In this document: positions 50,968 through 60,086 of the stretch, piece by piece | Layout of the letters: each line of letters opens with the position of its first letter | Position numbering within the stretch: the first letter of the stretch is position 1 | Assembly (NCBI RefSeq): GCF_003732425.1 | Contig: NZ_MOBX01000015.1 | Span: forward strand, 328,303 to 392,302 | Source: Pseudomonas fluorescens | Lineage (GTDB): Bacteria > Pseudomonadota > Gammaproteobacteria > Pseudomonadales > Pseudomonadaceae | DNA length: 64,000 nucleotides | Direction of reading: 5' to 3' | The notes under the pieces: model-generated | Databases searched by the model: none | The model's input: only the letters and a program-made list of their open reading frames with translations | What the model was told of the DNA's origin: nothing | Position numbers and translations under genes: made by a program

Positions 50968-52209
50968 TTACTCGCCCTGACGGGCTGGAGCATCCAGTTC
51001 GAAAGCCGTGTGCAGGGCGCGCACGGCCAGTTCCAGGTACTTCTCTTCGATGACGACGGAAACCTTGATTTCCGACGTCGAGATCATCTGGATGTTGATG
51101 CTTTCTTTGGCCAGGGATTCGAACATGCGACTAGCCACCCCTGCGTGGGAACGCATGCCGACGCCGACGATCGAGACCTTGGCAATCTTGGTGTCGCCTA
51201 CAACTTCTCGGGCACCGATCTCGCGAGCGGTGTTTTCCAGCACGGTCTGTGCGGCCTGGTAGTCGTTGCGGTGCACGGTGAAGGTGAAGTCGGTGGTGTT
51301 ATCGTGCGCAACGTTCTGCACGATCATGTCGACTTCGATGTTCGCGGCACTGATCGGGCCGAGAATCTTGAACGCCACGCCCGGGGTGTCTGGCACGCCA
51401 CGGATGGTCAGCTTGGCTTCATCGCGGTTGAAAGCGATGCCGGAAATGATCGGCTGTTCCATGGTTTCCTCTTCATCAATAGTAATGAGGGTGCCCGGAC
51501 CCTCCTTGAAGCTGTGCAGTACGCGCAGCGGAACGTTGTACTTGCCGGCGAATTCCACCGCACGGATCTGCAGCACCTTGGAACCGAGGCTGGCCATTTC
51601 CAGCATCTCTTCAAAGGTAATCTTGTCCAGACGCTGAGCGACCGGGACAACGCGCGGGTCGGTGGTGTAGACACCATCAACGTCGGTGTAGATCTGGCAC
51701 TCGTCAGCCTTCAACGCGGCAGCCAGTGCCACGCCGGTGGTGTCGGAACCGCCGCGACCGAGGGTGGTGATGTTGCCGTGCTCATCGACGCCCTGGAAAC
51801 CGGCGACAACAACAACGCGACCGGCCTTCAGATCACCACGAATCTTCTGGTCATCAATCTGCAAGATACGCGCTTTATTGTGCGCACTGTCCGTCAGGAT
51901 CCGCACCTGATTACCGGTGTACGACACCGCTGGCACACCGCGCTTGATCAGCGCCATGGCCAACAGGGCAATCGTCACCTGCTCACCGGTGGAAACAATC
52001 ACGTCCAGTTCACGCGGAACCGGTTGCGTGTCGCCACTGATTTGCTTGGCCAGATCGATCAGACGGTTGGTTTCGCCGCTCATTGCAGACAGCACAACCA
52101 CCAGGTCATCGCCGGCATCGCGGAATTTCTTAACCTTGTCGGCGACCTGCTCGATTCTCTCGACAGTACCGACCGAGGTGCCTCCAAATTTCTGTACGAT
52201 CAAAGCCAT
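50968..52209 (-). CDS. lysC: Aspartate kinase
   Basis: Enzyme of 413 aa that phosphorylates aspartate, the first step to lysine, threonine, methionine and diaminopimelate. N-terminal kinase domain with VQKFGGTSVG and TLGRGGSDTTGVALA; two C-terminal ACT domains (about 265-335 and 345-405) for feedback by lysine/threonine. ATG at 52209. An internal GTG/ATG before the ACT part may give a beta subunit, as in some homologues (not proven here). Confidence 0.96.
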   Translation of the reverse strand: MALIVQKFGGTSVGTVERIEQVADKVKKFRDAGDDLVVVLSAMSGETNRLIDLAKQISGDTQPVPRELDVIVSTGEQVTIALLAMALIKRGVPAVSYTGNQVRILTDSAHNKARILQIDDQKIRGDLKAGRVVVVAGFQGVDEHGNITTLGRGGSDTTGVALAAALKADECQIYTDVDGVYTTDPRVVPVAQRLDKITFEEMLEMASLGSKVLQIRAVEFAGKYNVPLRVLHSFKEGPGTLITIDEEETMEQPIISGIAFNRDEAKLTIRGVPDTPGVAFKILGPISAANIEVDMIVQNVAHDNTTDFTFTVHRNDYQAAQTVLENTAREIGAREVVGDTKIAKVSIVGVGMRSHAGVASRMFESLAKESINIQMISTSEIKVSVVIEEKYLELAVRALHTAFELDAPARQGE

Positions 52210-52299
52210 TTCAAAGCCGCCTCTGCCCATGAAGGGCGCCCAATAATCACTCGAACAGCCGCCGGGCCCGCCACTAGACTGCGGGCCGGACGGACTGCC

Positions 52300-54918
52300 T
52301 TATAAACCCTGCTCGACGAATGGAACGGTCAGTGCCAGTGCGCTATCCAGTGCGCCGGCGTCAACACCGCCGCCCTGCGCCATGTCCGGACGACCACCGC
52401 CCTTCCCGCCCACTGCCGCAGCAGCCTGCTTCATCAAATCACCGGCTTTGAGTTGGCCAGTCAGGTCCTTGGTTACACCGGCAACCAGTACGACCTTTTC
52501 CTCATGGACACTGCCGAGCAGGATCACTGCGCGGCCGAGTTTGTTTTTCAGCTGATCGACCAGCGCCAGCAGCGCCTTGCCGTCCTGACCATCCAGACGT
52601 GCGGCCAGAACCTTCACATCCTTGACGTCCACTGCCGAGTTCGACAGATCGTCGCCCGCGGCGCTAGCAGCCTTGGCTTGCAACTGCTCCAGCTGCTTCT
52701 CCAGTTGACGGTTGCGCTCCAGCACAGCCGACAGCTTGTCGATCAGGTTGTCGCGGCTGCCCTTGACCAGGCTGGCCGCTTCCTTGAGTTGTTCTTCTGC
52801 CGCGTTCAAGTAGGCCAGTGCCGCAGCACCGGTGACTGCCTCGATACGACGTACGCCCGATGCCACACCGCCTTCGCTGATGATTTTCAGCAGGCCGATG
52901 TCGCCGGTACGGTTGGCGTGGATACCGCCGCACAGCTCGACGGAGAAATCACCGCCCATACTCAGCACGCGTACGCTGTCGCCGTACTTCTCGCCGAACA
53001 GCGCCATCGCGCCTTTGTTCTTGGCGGTTTCGATGTCGGTTTCTTCAGTTTCAACCGCGGAGTTCTTGCGGATCTCGGCGTTGACGATGTCTTCCAGCGC
53101 TTTGATCTGTTCCGGCTTGATCGCTTCAAAGTGACTGAAGTCGAAACGCAGACGCTGGCTATCCACCAACGAACCTTTCTGCTGAACGTGCTCGCCCAAG
53201 ACCTGACGCAATGCAGCGTGCAGCAAGTGAGTAGCAGAGTGATTCAGCGAAGTCGCGTGACGCACTTCGGCGTCGACGTGGGTTTCCACTGGCGCGCCGA
53301 TGGTCAGGCTGCCCGAGTCCAGCACACCGTGGTGCAGGAATGCGCCGCCGGTCTTGGTGGTGTCACGTACGTCGAAACGTGCATTACCTGCCTGCAGGAA
53401 ACCGCAGTCACCGATCTGGCCGCCGGATTCAGCGTAGAAGGGTGTCTGATTCAGCACGATCACCGCCTCTTCGCCTTCATTCAAGACGTCGACCGACTGG
53501 CCATCTTTATAGATAGCGACAATTTTTGCCGAACCGCTGGTGTCTTTGTAGCCGGTGAACTCGGTGGCCACATCGACCTTGACCAAGGTGTTGTAGTCCA
53601 GACCGAACGAACTGGCCGAGCGCGCACGAACACGCTGGGCTTCCATTTCACGTTCGAAGCCGACTTCATCGACGGTCAGGCCGCGCTCACGAGCGATGTC
53701 AGCGGTCAGGTCCATCGGGAAACCGTAGGTGTCGTAGAGTTTGAACACCACGTCGCCCGGCACCACGGTGCCTTTGAGTTCCAGCAGGTCCTGCTCGAGA
53801 ATCTTCAGGCCATGCTCCAGGGTCTTGGAGAACTGCTCTTCTTCAGCCTTGAGCACGCGCTCGATATTACTCTGCTGCTTTTTCAGTTCCGGGAACGCCT
53901 CGCCCATCTCGGCAACCAGCGCCGCGACGATCTTGTAGAAGAAGCTGCCGGTAGCGCCCAGCTTGTTACCGTGACGGCAGGCGCGACGGATGATCCGGCG
54001 CAGTACATAACCGCGGCCTTCGTTGGACGGCAATACGCCGTCAGCGATGAGGAAACCGCACGAACGGATGTGGTCGGAAACTACTTTCAGCGACGACTGA
54101 TCGCCGTTTTCGCAGCCAATGGCTTCGGCCGAAGCTTTCAGCAGGTTCTTGAACAGGTCGATGTCGTAGTTGGAGTTGACGTGCTGCATCACCGCACTGA
54201 TCCGCTCCAGGCCCATGCCGGTATCGACCGACGGCGCTGGCAACGGATGCAACACGCCATCGGCGGTGCGGTTGAACTGCATGAACACGTTGTTCCAGAT
54301 TTCGATGTAACGGTCACCGTCTTCTTCCGGCGAACCTGGAGGGCCGCCCCAGATGTGGTCGCCGTGATCGTAGAAAATCTCGGTGCATGGGCCGCACGGG
54401 CCGGTATCGCCCATGGTCCAGAAGTTGTCGGAGGCGTACGGTGCGCCTTTGTTGTCGCCAATGCGGATCATGCGCTCGACCGGCACACCGATTTGCTTGG
54501 TCCAGATGTCATACGCTTCGTCATCGGAGGCGTAGACGGTGACCCAGAGCTTTTCCTTCGGCAGTTTCAGAACGCCGGTCAGGAAGGTCCAGGCGAAGGT
54601 AATCGCGTCGTGCTTGAAATAGTCACCGAAGCTGAAGTTACCGAGCATTTCGAAGAACGTGTGGTGACGAGCGGTATAACCGACGTTTTCCAGGTCGCTG
54701 TTCTTGCCACCGGCACGCACGCACTTCTGACTGCTGGTCGCACGGGTGTACGCACGTTTTTCCTGGCCCAGGAAGCAGTCCTTGAACTGGTTCATCCCCG
54801 CGTTAGTGAACAGCAGGGTTGGGTCGTTGCCCGGAATCAAAGAGCTGGAGGCTACACGGGTGTGGCCTTGCTCTTCGAAGAAGCGAAGGAAGGCTTCACG
54901 GATTTCTGCGCTTTTCAT
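52300..54918 (-). CDS. alaS: Alanyl-tRNA synthetase
   Basis: Class II synthetase of 872 aa. Order: aminoacylation core (ASSSLIPGNDPTLLFTNAGMNQFK, GDTGPCGPCTEIFYD), tRNA-recognition helices, editing domain with zinc site HSATHLLH and CGGIHANRTG, and C-terminal C-Ala domain (GRPDMAQGGG). ATG at 54918 (MKSAEIREAFLRFFEEQ) fits E. coli length. Upstream of lysC by about 90 nt with no clear terminator between. Confidence 0.97.
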   Translation of the reverse strand: MKSAEIREAFLRFFEEQGHTRVASSSLIPGNDPTLLFTNAGMNQFKDCFLGQEKRAYTRATSSQKCVRAGGKNSDLENVGYTARHHTFFEMLGNFSFGDYFKHDAITFAWTFLTGVLKLPKEKLWVTVYASDDEAYDIWTKQIGVPVERMIRIGDNKGAPYASDNFWTMGDTGPCGPCTEIFYDHGDHIWGGPPGSPEEDGDRYIEIWNNVFMQFNRTADGVLHPLPAPSVDTGMGLERISAVMQHVNSNYDIDLFKNLLKASAEAIGCENGDQSSLKVVSDHIRSCGFLIADGVLPSNEGRGYVLRRIIRRACRHGNKLGATGSFFYKIVAALVAEMGEAFPELKKQQSNIERVLKAEEEQFSKTLEHGLKILEQDLLELKGTVVPGDVVFKLYDTYGFPMDLTADIARERGLTVDEVGFEREMEAQRVRARSASSFGLDYNTLVKVDVATEFTGYKDTSGSAKIVAIYKDGQSVDVLNEGEEAVIVLNQTPFYAESGGQIGDCGFLQAGNARFDVRDTTKTGGAFLHHGVLDSGSLTIGAPVETHVDAEVRHATSLNHSATHLLHAALRQVLGEHVQQKGSLVDSQRLRFDFSHFEAIKPEQIKALEDIVNAEIRKNSAVETEETDIETAKNKGAMALFGEKYGDSVRVLSMGGDFSVELCGGIHANRTGDIGLLKIISEGGVASGVRRIEAVTGAAALAYLNAAEEQLKEAASLVKGSRDNLIDKLSAVLERNRQLEKQLEQLQAKAASAAGDDLSNSAVDVKDVKVLAARLDGQDGKALLALVDQLKNKLGRAVILLGSVHEEKVVLVAGVTKDLTGQLKAGDLMKQAAAAVGGKGGGRPDMAQGGGVDAGALDSALALTVPFVEQGL

Positions 54919-55064
54919 TAGGTTCTTCCACGGAGGCTGCGGCCAAAGGCCTGTTCGAAACGTCAACAGACGAAGCGACGGCAAAGGGCCGCATTATATC
55001 GGCCCTGCGCGCGGGGTACAGCGTGTTTATACGATAGAAACGGTCAATTGGACGGCTAACGCTG

Positions 55065-56069
55065 TCACTTGCGCGAAAACTCGACGAATGTCGCGATCAC
55101 TTGCTCGATTTGCGAGCGATTGACGTCCATGTGCGTGACCATGCGCAGACGTGCGGCGGCGCTCAACTTGATCCCGCGTTCGGCCGCAAAGGCCTTGATC
55201 GCTTCAGCTTTTTCAGCCATTTGCACATAAACCATGTTGGTTTGCACCTGCTCGACGATGAAACCGGCTTCACGCAAGCCCTCGGCCAGTAACTGTGCGT
55301 TGGCATGGTCGTCCGCCAGACGTTCGACATTATGGTCCAGCGCATACAGCCCCGCCGCTGCCAGCAGCCCGGCCTGACGCATGCCGCCACCGACCATTTT
55401 GCGCAAGCGACGAGCCTTGCCGATCAACTGCTCAGAGCCGCACAACACCGAGCCAACCGGCGCGCCGAGACCTTTGGACAGGCACACCGACACCGAATCA
55501 AAGTACTGAGTGATTTCCCGGGCATCCACGCCCAGCTTGACCGCGGCGTTGTAAAGGCGCGCGCCGTCAAGGTGCAACTGCAGGCCTTTGTCCTGAGTGA
55601 AGCGGCGAGCACGGGCCAGATATTCCAGCGGCAGCACTTTGCCCTGCATGGTGTTTTCCAGCGCCAGCAAACGAGTCCGGGCGAAATGGAAGTCGTCAGG
55701 TTTGATCGCTGCCGCGACCTGATCCAGATCCAGCGAACCGTCCGCCTGCACTTCCAGCGGCTGCGGCTGGATCGAGCCAAGCACTGCCGCGCCACCGCCC
55801 TCGTATTTGTAGGTGTGCGCCTGCTGGCCAACGATGTATTCGTCGCCGCGCTCGCAATGCGCCATCAGCCCCAGCAGGTTGCTCATGGTGCCGGTCGGTA
55901 CGAACAAAGCGGCAGCGAAACCCAGGCGCTTGGCCAGTTCGGCTTCCAGACGATTGACTGTCGGATCTTCGCCGTACACATCATCTCCGGTATCCGCCGC
56001 AGTCATCGCGTCGAGCATGGCGGGAGTCGGTTGGGTGACGGTGTCGCTGCGAAGATCGATAACGCTCAT
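55065..56069 (-). CDS. ltaE: Low-specificity L-threonine aldolase
   Basis: PLP enzyme of 334 aa that cleaves threonine or allo-threonine to glycine and acetaldehyde. N-terminus MSVIDLRSDTVTQPTPAMLDAM, PLP-lysine in VSVCLSKGLGAPVGS, and HLDGARLYNAAV. ATG at 56069. Divergent from the riboswitch/ribH unit; the gap to it has no gene. Confidence 0.95.
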   Translation of the reverse strand: MSVIDLRSDTVTQPTPAMLDAMTAADTGDDVYGEDPTVNRLEAELAKRLGFAAALFVPTGTMSNLLGLMAHCERGDEYIVGQQAHTYKYEGGGAAVLGSIQPQPLEVQADGSLDLDQVAAAIKPDDFHFARTRLLALENTMQGKVLPLEYLARARRFTQDKGLQLHLDGARLYNAAVKLGVDAREITQYFDSVSVCLSKGLGAPVGSVLCGSEQLIGKARRLRKMVGGGMRQAGLLAAAGLYALDHNVERLADDHANAQLLAEGLREAGFIVEQVQTNMVYVQMAEKAEAIKAFAAERGIKLSAAARLRMVTHMDVNRSQIEQVIATFVEFSRK

Positions 56070-56270
56070 GAACCTGGCCTCAAGTCAGCAGGGGAAATCC
56101 CTTTACGAAGTGGAATTACTGCGGTCATCGCGCGGATTAATCAACCCTTGCGCAAGGAAAAGTCGTTTCGAACCGCCAGAAAATTCGATGGCAATCATCA
56201 GAAAGGCGCAATGCACAGACACACAATCTGTGTTAAAAACGCTGCGCCGCCCGAGAAAGGGCGGCCAAAA

Positions 56271-56436
56271 CGTTCTCAGGGCGGGGTGCAATTCCCCACC
56301 GGCGGTAATTGCGCGCAATGCGCATAGCCCGCGAGCGCTTGGCGACGAACACAGCTTGGGTTGTGCGCGGCGGCAAGGTCAGCAGACCCGGTGTGATTCC
56401 GGGGCCGACGGTCATAGTCCGGATGAAGAGAGAACG
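56271..56436 (+). ncRNA. FMN riboswitch (RFN element)
   Basis: Closing stem cgttctc (56271-56277) / gagaacg (56430-56436) encloses the conserved RFN core: cagggcggggtg, ccaccggcggta, agcccgcgagcg, tcagcagacccggtg, gccgacggtcatagtccggatg. It senses flavin mononucleotide and controls the lumazine synthase gene that starts at 56543. Confidence 0.96.
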
Positions 56437-56512
56437 GGATTAACGCCAAAGGGCCGTCCGCGTGCATTCTTGCGTGCGCTCGTACCCTTGAATCCCTTTC
56501 GATTCATAACGC

Positions 56513-56535
56513 CCTGTTTTTCACACAAACAGGAG
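56513..56535 (+). promoter_or_regulatory. Possible Shine-Dalgarno-sequestering hairpin (riboswitch platform)
   Basis: cctgttt (56513-56519) pairs with aaacagg (56527-56533), covering the AGGAG ribosome site 8 nt before the ATG. This suggests translational control by the FMN riboswitch, since no T run follows. Confidence 0.6.
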
Positions 56536-56542
56536 TCAGAAC

Positions 56543-57052
56543 ATGCAACCCACCGCTATCGACAGCAAAAGCAAACACCCCCACGGCGAGCGCGTAGCGT
56601 TTATCCAGGCCTGCTGGCACAAGGAAATCGTCGACCAGAGCCGTAAAGGCTTCGTCGCCGAAATGCTTGCCTTGGGTTATCAGGAGTCGGACATCGACAT
56701 CTTCGAAGTTGGCGGCGCCTTTGAAATGCCTCTGCACGCCAAGTTGCTGGCCAAGACCGGTCGTTATGCCGGCATCGTCGCCGCAGCCCTGGTCGTGGAC
56801 GGCGGCATCTACCGTCACGAGTTCGTCGCGCAGTCGGTAGTCAGCGGCCTGATGCAGGTCCAGCTGGAAACCGAAGTACCGGTGTTCTCGGTGTCCCTGA
56901 CCCCGCATCACTTCCATGCTGGCGACGAACATCAGAAGTTCTTCTTCGAGCATTTCGTGCACAAGGGCCAGGAAGCGGCACGGACTTGCGCGGATACGCT
57001 GCGCAAGGTTCGCGCACTGCGCCGCACCGAGCCACATGCTGTAGCCGTGTAA
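56543..57052 (+). CDS. ribH: Lumazine synthase, type II (RibH2-like)
   Basis: Enzyme of 169 aa that condenses 5-amino-ribitylamino-uracil with dihydroxybutanone phosphate to form 6,7-dimethyl-8-ribityllumazine, the step before riboflavin. It shows FEVGGAFEMPLHAKLL, AALVVDGGIYRHEFVAQ and LTPHHFH, the pattern of the rhizobial/Brucella decameric RibH2 type rather than the classical RibH of the rib operon. ATG at 56543 follows AGGAG. FMN riboswitch upstream. Confidence 0.9.
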   Translation: MQPTAIDSKSKHPHGERVAFIQACWHKEIVDQSRKGFVAEMLALGYQESDIDIFEVGGAFEMPLHAKLLAKTGRYAGIVAAALVVDGGIYRHEFVAQSVVSGLMQVQLETEVPVFSVSLTPHHFHAGDEHQKFFFEHFVHKGQEAARTCADTLRKVRALRRTEPHAVAV

Positions 57053-57084
57053 CGTCGAGTGAGTTTTTGACCTCACTCAAATCA

Positions 57085-57176
57085 AATGTGGGAGCGAGCC
57101 TGCTCGCGAAGAGGGACTGCCAGCCGACGACAAGTTGACTGGTAGACCGCTTTCGCGAGCAGGCTCGCTCCCACAT
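57085..57176. repeat. REP doublet (family A)
   Basis: Arms atgtgggagcgagcctgctc and its complement (gagcaggctcgctcccacat) 40 nt apart, between convergent ribH and astE. Confidence 0.92.
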
Positions 57177-57204
57177 TGGTTTTGTGCCGATTCAGATGTC
57201 GCTA

Positions 57205-58215
57205 TCAGACGAGGTTTTCGTCAGTGGCCGGGACGATCAGAATGCCCGCGCGCAGGCCGTTCTTGACCTTCGGATTAGGGAAGATGATTCGCGCGCCCTC
57301 TTCCTCGATGACCCAGCGGGTATTGGCCAGGTCTTCGGCCAATACGTAGCCCATCTCCAACTCTGAAAAATTTTCGATGTCCTGCGGCAGGTTCAGGCGA
57401 AACGCATCGCTGTGCTTGATGATTTCCCGCGCGACGCTGAACAGTTGCAAACCATCCAGCTCCGGTTCAGCCATTTCCGGCTCACTGCCTTCAATGATCT
57501 GCTTCAGACGGGTTTCCAGCAGCGACACATTGACCCCGTCGTTTTGCCCGAACGGCCGTGCCTTGCCCAGTTCCAGCGTGAAAGACTCGGCACCGAGCTT
57601 GTCGTAGGTGTACGAGCTGAACACGATCGACGGTTTGTTCTGCAACAGCACCGCTTCCATCCCGGCAGCGCGCAGACGCGCCAGTTCCAGACGCGAATGC
57701 TGGCGACCTTCCTTCCACGGATACAGTGCGAACTGCTCGATCTTCGAACCGCGAATCGCCGTGTGCAGGTCATAGTGCAGACGCTGGCGATCCGGCAGGC
57801 TGAAGAAACTCGCCGCCAAACGTTCCAGCTCACAGGCACGCAGCGCTTCGCTGCCACTGCTTTGTTCATGACGGCCGTTGAACAGCCGATTGACGTCCTG
57901 CTCGACGAAACGCTCGCCCTTGCGAATCGCTTCCGGGTTGCCGAACAGGAAAAGAATGCGTGCGCGCGGCTTCAGATCACCGCGAGCGATATCGTGCAAC
58001 AAGCGATCAAGCAACTCGATCGGCGCTGTCTCGTTGCCGTGAATGCCTGCCGACAGCAGCAGGTCCAGGCCATTGTCACGCGCTTGTGGTGGCCGGACTT
58101 CCAGCGCACCTTCGCTCAACCAGCGCATACGCACGCCTTCGACAGTCAGTTGAGTCTTCTCCGCCGGTTCGCGGCCGGCGAGGGTCAGTTCAAGCAGTTT
58201 GCCGAGGGCGAGCAT
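57205..58215 (-). CDS. astE: Succinylglutamate desuccinylase
   Basis: Zinc carboxypeptidase-fold enzyme of 336 aa, last step of the arginine succinyltransferase pathway, releasing glutamate and succinate. Zinc ligands in AGIHGNETAPIE (His/Glu), and YDLHTAIRGSK. ATG at 58215. Last gene of the operon (aruE). Confidence 0.96.
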   Translation of the reverse strand: MLALGKLLELTLAGREPAEKTQLTVEGVRMRWLSEGALEVRPPQARDNGLDLLLSAGIHGNETAPIELLDRLLHDIARGDLKPRARILFLFGNPEAIRKGERFVEQDVNRLFNGRHEQSSGSEALRACELERLAASFFSLPDRQRLHYDLHTAIRGSKIEQFALYPWKEGRQHSRLELARLRAAGMEAVLLQNKPSIVFSSYTYDKLGAESFTLELGKARPFGQNDGVNVSLLETRLKQIIEGSEPEMAEPELDGLQLFSVAREIIKHSDAFRLNLPQDIENFSELEMGYVLAEDLANTRWVIEEEGARIIFPNPKVKNGLRAGILIVPATDENLV

Positions 58216-58227
58216 AGAGCGGTTTCC

Positions 58228-58518
58228 TTAGTGGTCGTGGTTGCAATCCGGGCCGTGCACGTGGTCTTCGTCGTCGCCGACGTCAGCCGGTTCCATTTCC
58301 AGTTGCAGACTTACCAGATTAGTCGCCAATGGGCGCAACAGCAGGTTGGCGTACTCTTCGTCACCTTCCTCGACGTCCACGCCGATCAGCAGTTGGCCAC
58401 GGCCGTCCTGCTGGATCCACAGCTCTTTGCCTTGCCACATGACCGCGACGCGGGTGCACGAGGTTTGCAGTTGCGTGCCGTCGGTGTCTTCAAGGATTAG
58501 CTGCAGGGAATCGCTCAT
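58228..58518 (-). CDS. Small protein with His-rich tail between astB and astE
   Basis: Protein of 96 aa. Beta-rich body (LQLILEDTDGTQLQTSCTRVAVMWQGKELWI) and an acidic, His-rich end DDEDHVHGPDCNHDH that could bind Zn2+ or Ni2+. A gene in the same place exists in the P. aeruginosa aru operon. Start ATG at 58518. It might assist metal loading of the zinc enzyme AstE, but that is a guess from context. Confidence 0.85.
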   Translation of the reverse strand: MSDSLQLILEDTDGTQLQTSCTRVAVMWQGKELWIQQDGRGQLLIGVDVEEGDEEYANLLLRPLATNLVSLQLEMEPADVGDDEDHVHGPDCNHDH

Positions 58519-58576
58519 GTTTTTACTCTCTTGGGGGAGACGAGCCGCGCGCCACTTTCAGGCGACGCGCCGGCCA

Positions 58577-59923
58577 TCAATTGATCTGGAATGGATAAAC
58601 CGCGCCCAGTTTAAGGATTTGCGTCAGTTCATCCAGTGCCGTCCGGCATTCAAGCAGCAATTGCGGATCCGCCAGATCGGTTTCGCTCAGGCGGTCGCGG
58701 TAGTGCTTTTCAACCCATGCGGTCAACGAACCGTACAACGGTGGCGTCATGATAACCCCTGGGTTGACCGCCGCCAGTTCGGTTTCGTTAAGCGCGACGC
58801 GCAGACGCAGGCACGCCGGGCCACCGCCGTTCTGCATGCTTTGCTTGAGATCGAAGACTTTCACTTCACGGATCAGACCGCCGGAGCTGGTCAGACTTTG
58901 CAGGTAGGCCCACACGCGCTCGTTGGCCTGGCACTCTTGCGGCACGATCAGCAGCATCGAACCGTCAGGACGCGAGAGCAATTGGCTGTTGAATAGGTAG
59001 GAGCGCACGGCGTCATCCACGGTGACTGCCGAACGCGGCACACACACGGACTGGAAGTTGCCGCCGACTTTGCCGAGTTTGCTCTGCAGCTCGGCCAGCA
59101 TCTGATCGGTCTCAAGGAACGCGTCCTCGTGATAGAACAGCACTTCACCGTTACCCACGGCGATCACGTCGTTGTGGAACACGCCCTGATCGATCACGTT
59201 CGGGTTCTGCTGGGCGTAAACCACGCCTTCGTCACGCAGGCCGTGCAGACGTGCAACGGCTTGCGACGCTTCGAGGGTTTGGCGCGCCGGGTATTTCTGC
59301 GGCGCCGGGTAGCGATTGTCGAAGGCACTGCGACCGAACACGAAGAACTCGACGCCCGCCTCGCCGTACTCCCGGCAAAAACGCGTGTGGTTGGCCGCAC
59401 CTTCGTCGCCGAATTGCGCCACTGCCGGCAGCGCGGCGTGATGGGCGAAGTGCTGCTGATTGGCGAACATCGCGCCGAGCACGCGACTGGTGGTCGGGTG
59501 CTCGATGCTGCGGTGGTATTTGCAGTTGAGGTTGGCGGCGGTGAAATGCACGCGACCGTCAGCGGTGTCGGCACTCGGGCTGACCGTGGCGGCGTTCGCT
59601 ACCCACATGCTCGACGCCGAGCAACTGGCGACCAGCAGCGGCATCGCCTCTTTGGCAGCGCGCTCGATCACTTGCGCGTCGGTGCCGCTGAAACCCAGAC
59701 GGCGCAGCGCGGCCACGTCCGGACGTTCCTGCGGTGCGAGCACGCCTTGCTGAAAGCCCATTTCCATCAGCGCTTTCATCTTCGCCAGACCTTGCAGCGC
59801 CGCTTCCTTCGGGTTCGAAGACTGCTGGCTGTTGCTCTGGGAGGCAACGTTGCCGTAGGACAGACCACCGTAGTTATGGGTCGGCCCCACTAGACCGTCA
59901 AAATTGACTTCATAGGATTTCAT
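58577..59923 (-). CDS. astB: N-succinylarginine dihydrolase
   Basis: Amidinotransferase-fold enzyme of 448 aa that converts succinylarginine to succinylornithine, CO2 and two NH3. N-terminus MKSYEVNFDGLVGPTHNYGGLS; catalytic residues in VFHNDVIAVGNGE (His) and the C-terminal cysteine in MQNGGGPACLRLRV. ATG at 59923. A REP doublet separates it from astD. Confidence 0.96.
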   Translation of the reverse strand: MKSYEVNFDGLVGPTHNYGGLSYGNVASQSNSQQSSNPKEAALQGLAKMKALMEMGFQQGVLAPQERPDVAALRRLGFSGTDAQVIERAAKEAMPLLVASCSASSMWVANAATVSPSADTADGRVHFTAANLNCKYHRSIEHPTTSRVLGAMFANQQHFAHHAALPAVAQFGDEGAANHTRFCREYGEAGVEFFVFGRSAFDNRYPAPQKYPARQTLEASQAVARLHGLRDEGVVYAQQNPNVIDQGVFHNDVIAVGNGEVLFYHEDAFLETDQMLAELQSKLGKVGGNFQSVCVPRSAVTVDDAVRSYLFNSQLLSRPDGSMLLIVPQECQANERVWAYLQSLTSSGGLIREVKVFDLKQSMQNGGGPACLRLRVALNETELAAVNPGVIMTPPLYGSLTAWVEKHYRDRLSETDLADPQLLLECRTALDELTQILKLGAVYPFQIN

Positions 59924-59990
59924 CAGCGAGGCTCCACGAGAATCTGTTGTTATAGGCTTCAGTAACTATTCTTTGCGACCGAGGCGCGGC

Positions 59991-60080
59991 CTTCGCGAGC
60001 AGGCTCGCTCCCACAGGATTTAGGTTGGACACAAAATGTGTGAACACCACTGAACCTGTGGGAGCGAGCCTGCTCGCGAA
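59991..60080. repeat. REP doublet (family A) inside the ast operon
   Basis: Arms cttcgcgagcaggctcgctc and its complement (gagcgagcctgctcgcgaa) between astD and astB, ending 7 nt before the astD stop. Confidence 0.92.
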
Positions 60081-60086
60081 TGGGCA

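Noticed and set aside
52453..54921. Open frame of about 822 codons antisense to alaS
   Set aside because: Same codon-bias shadow; alaS is complete and conserved on the other strand.
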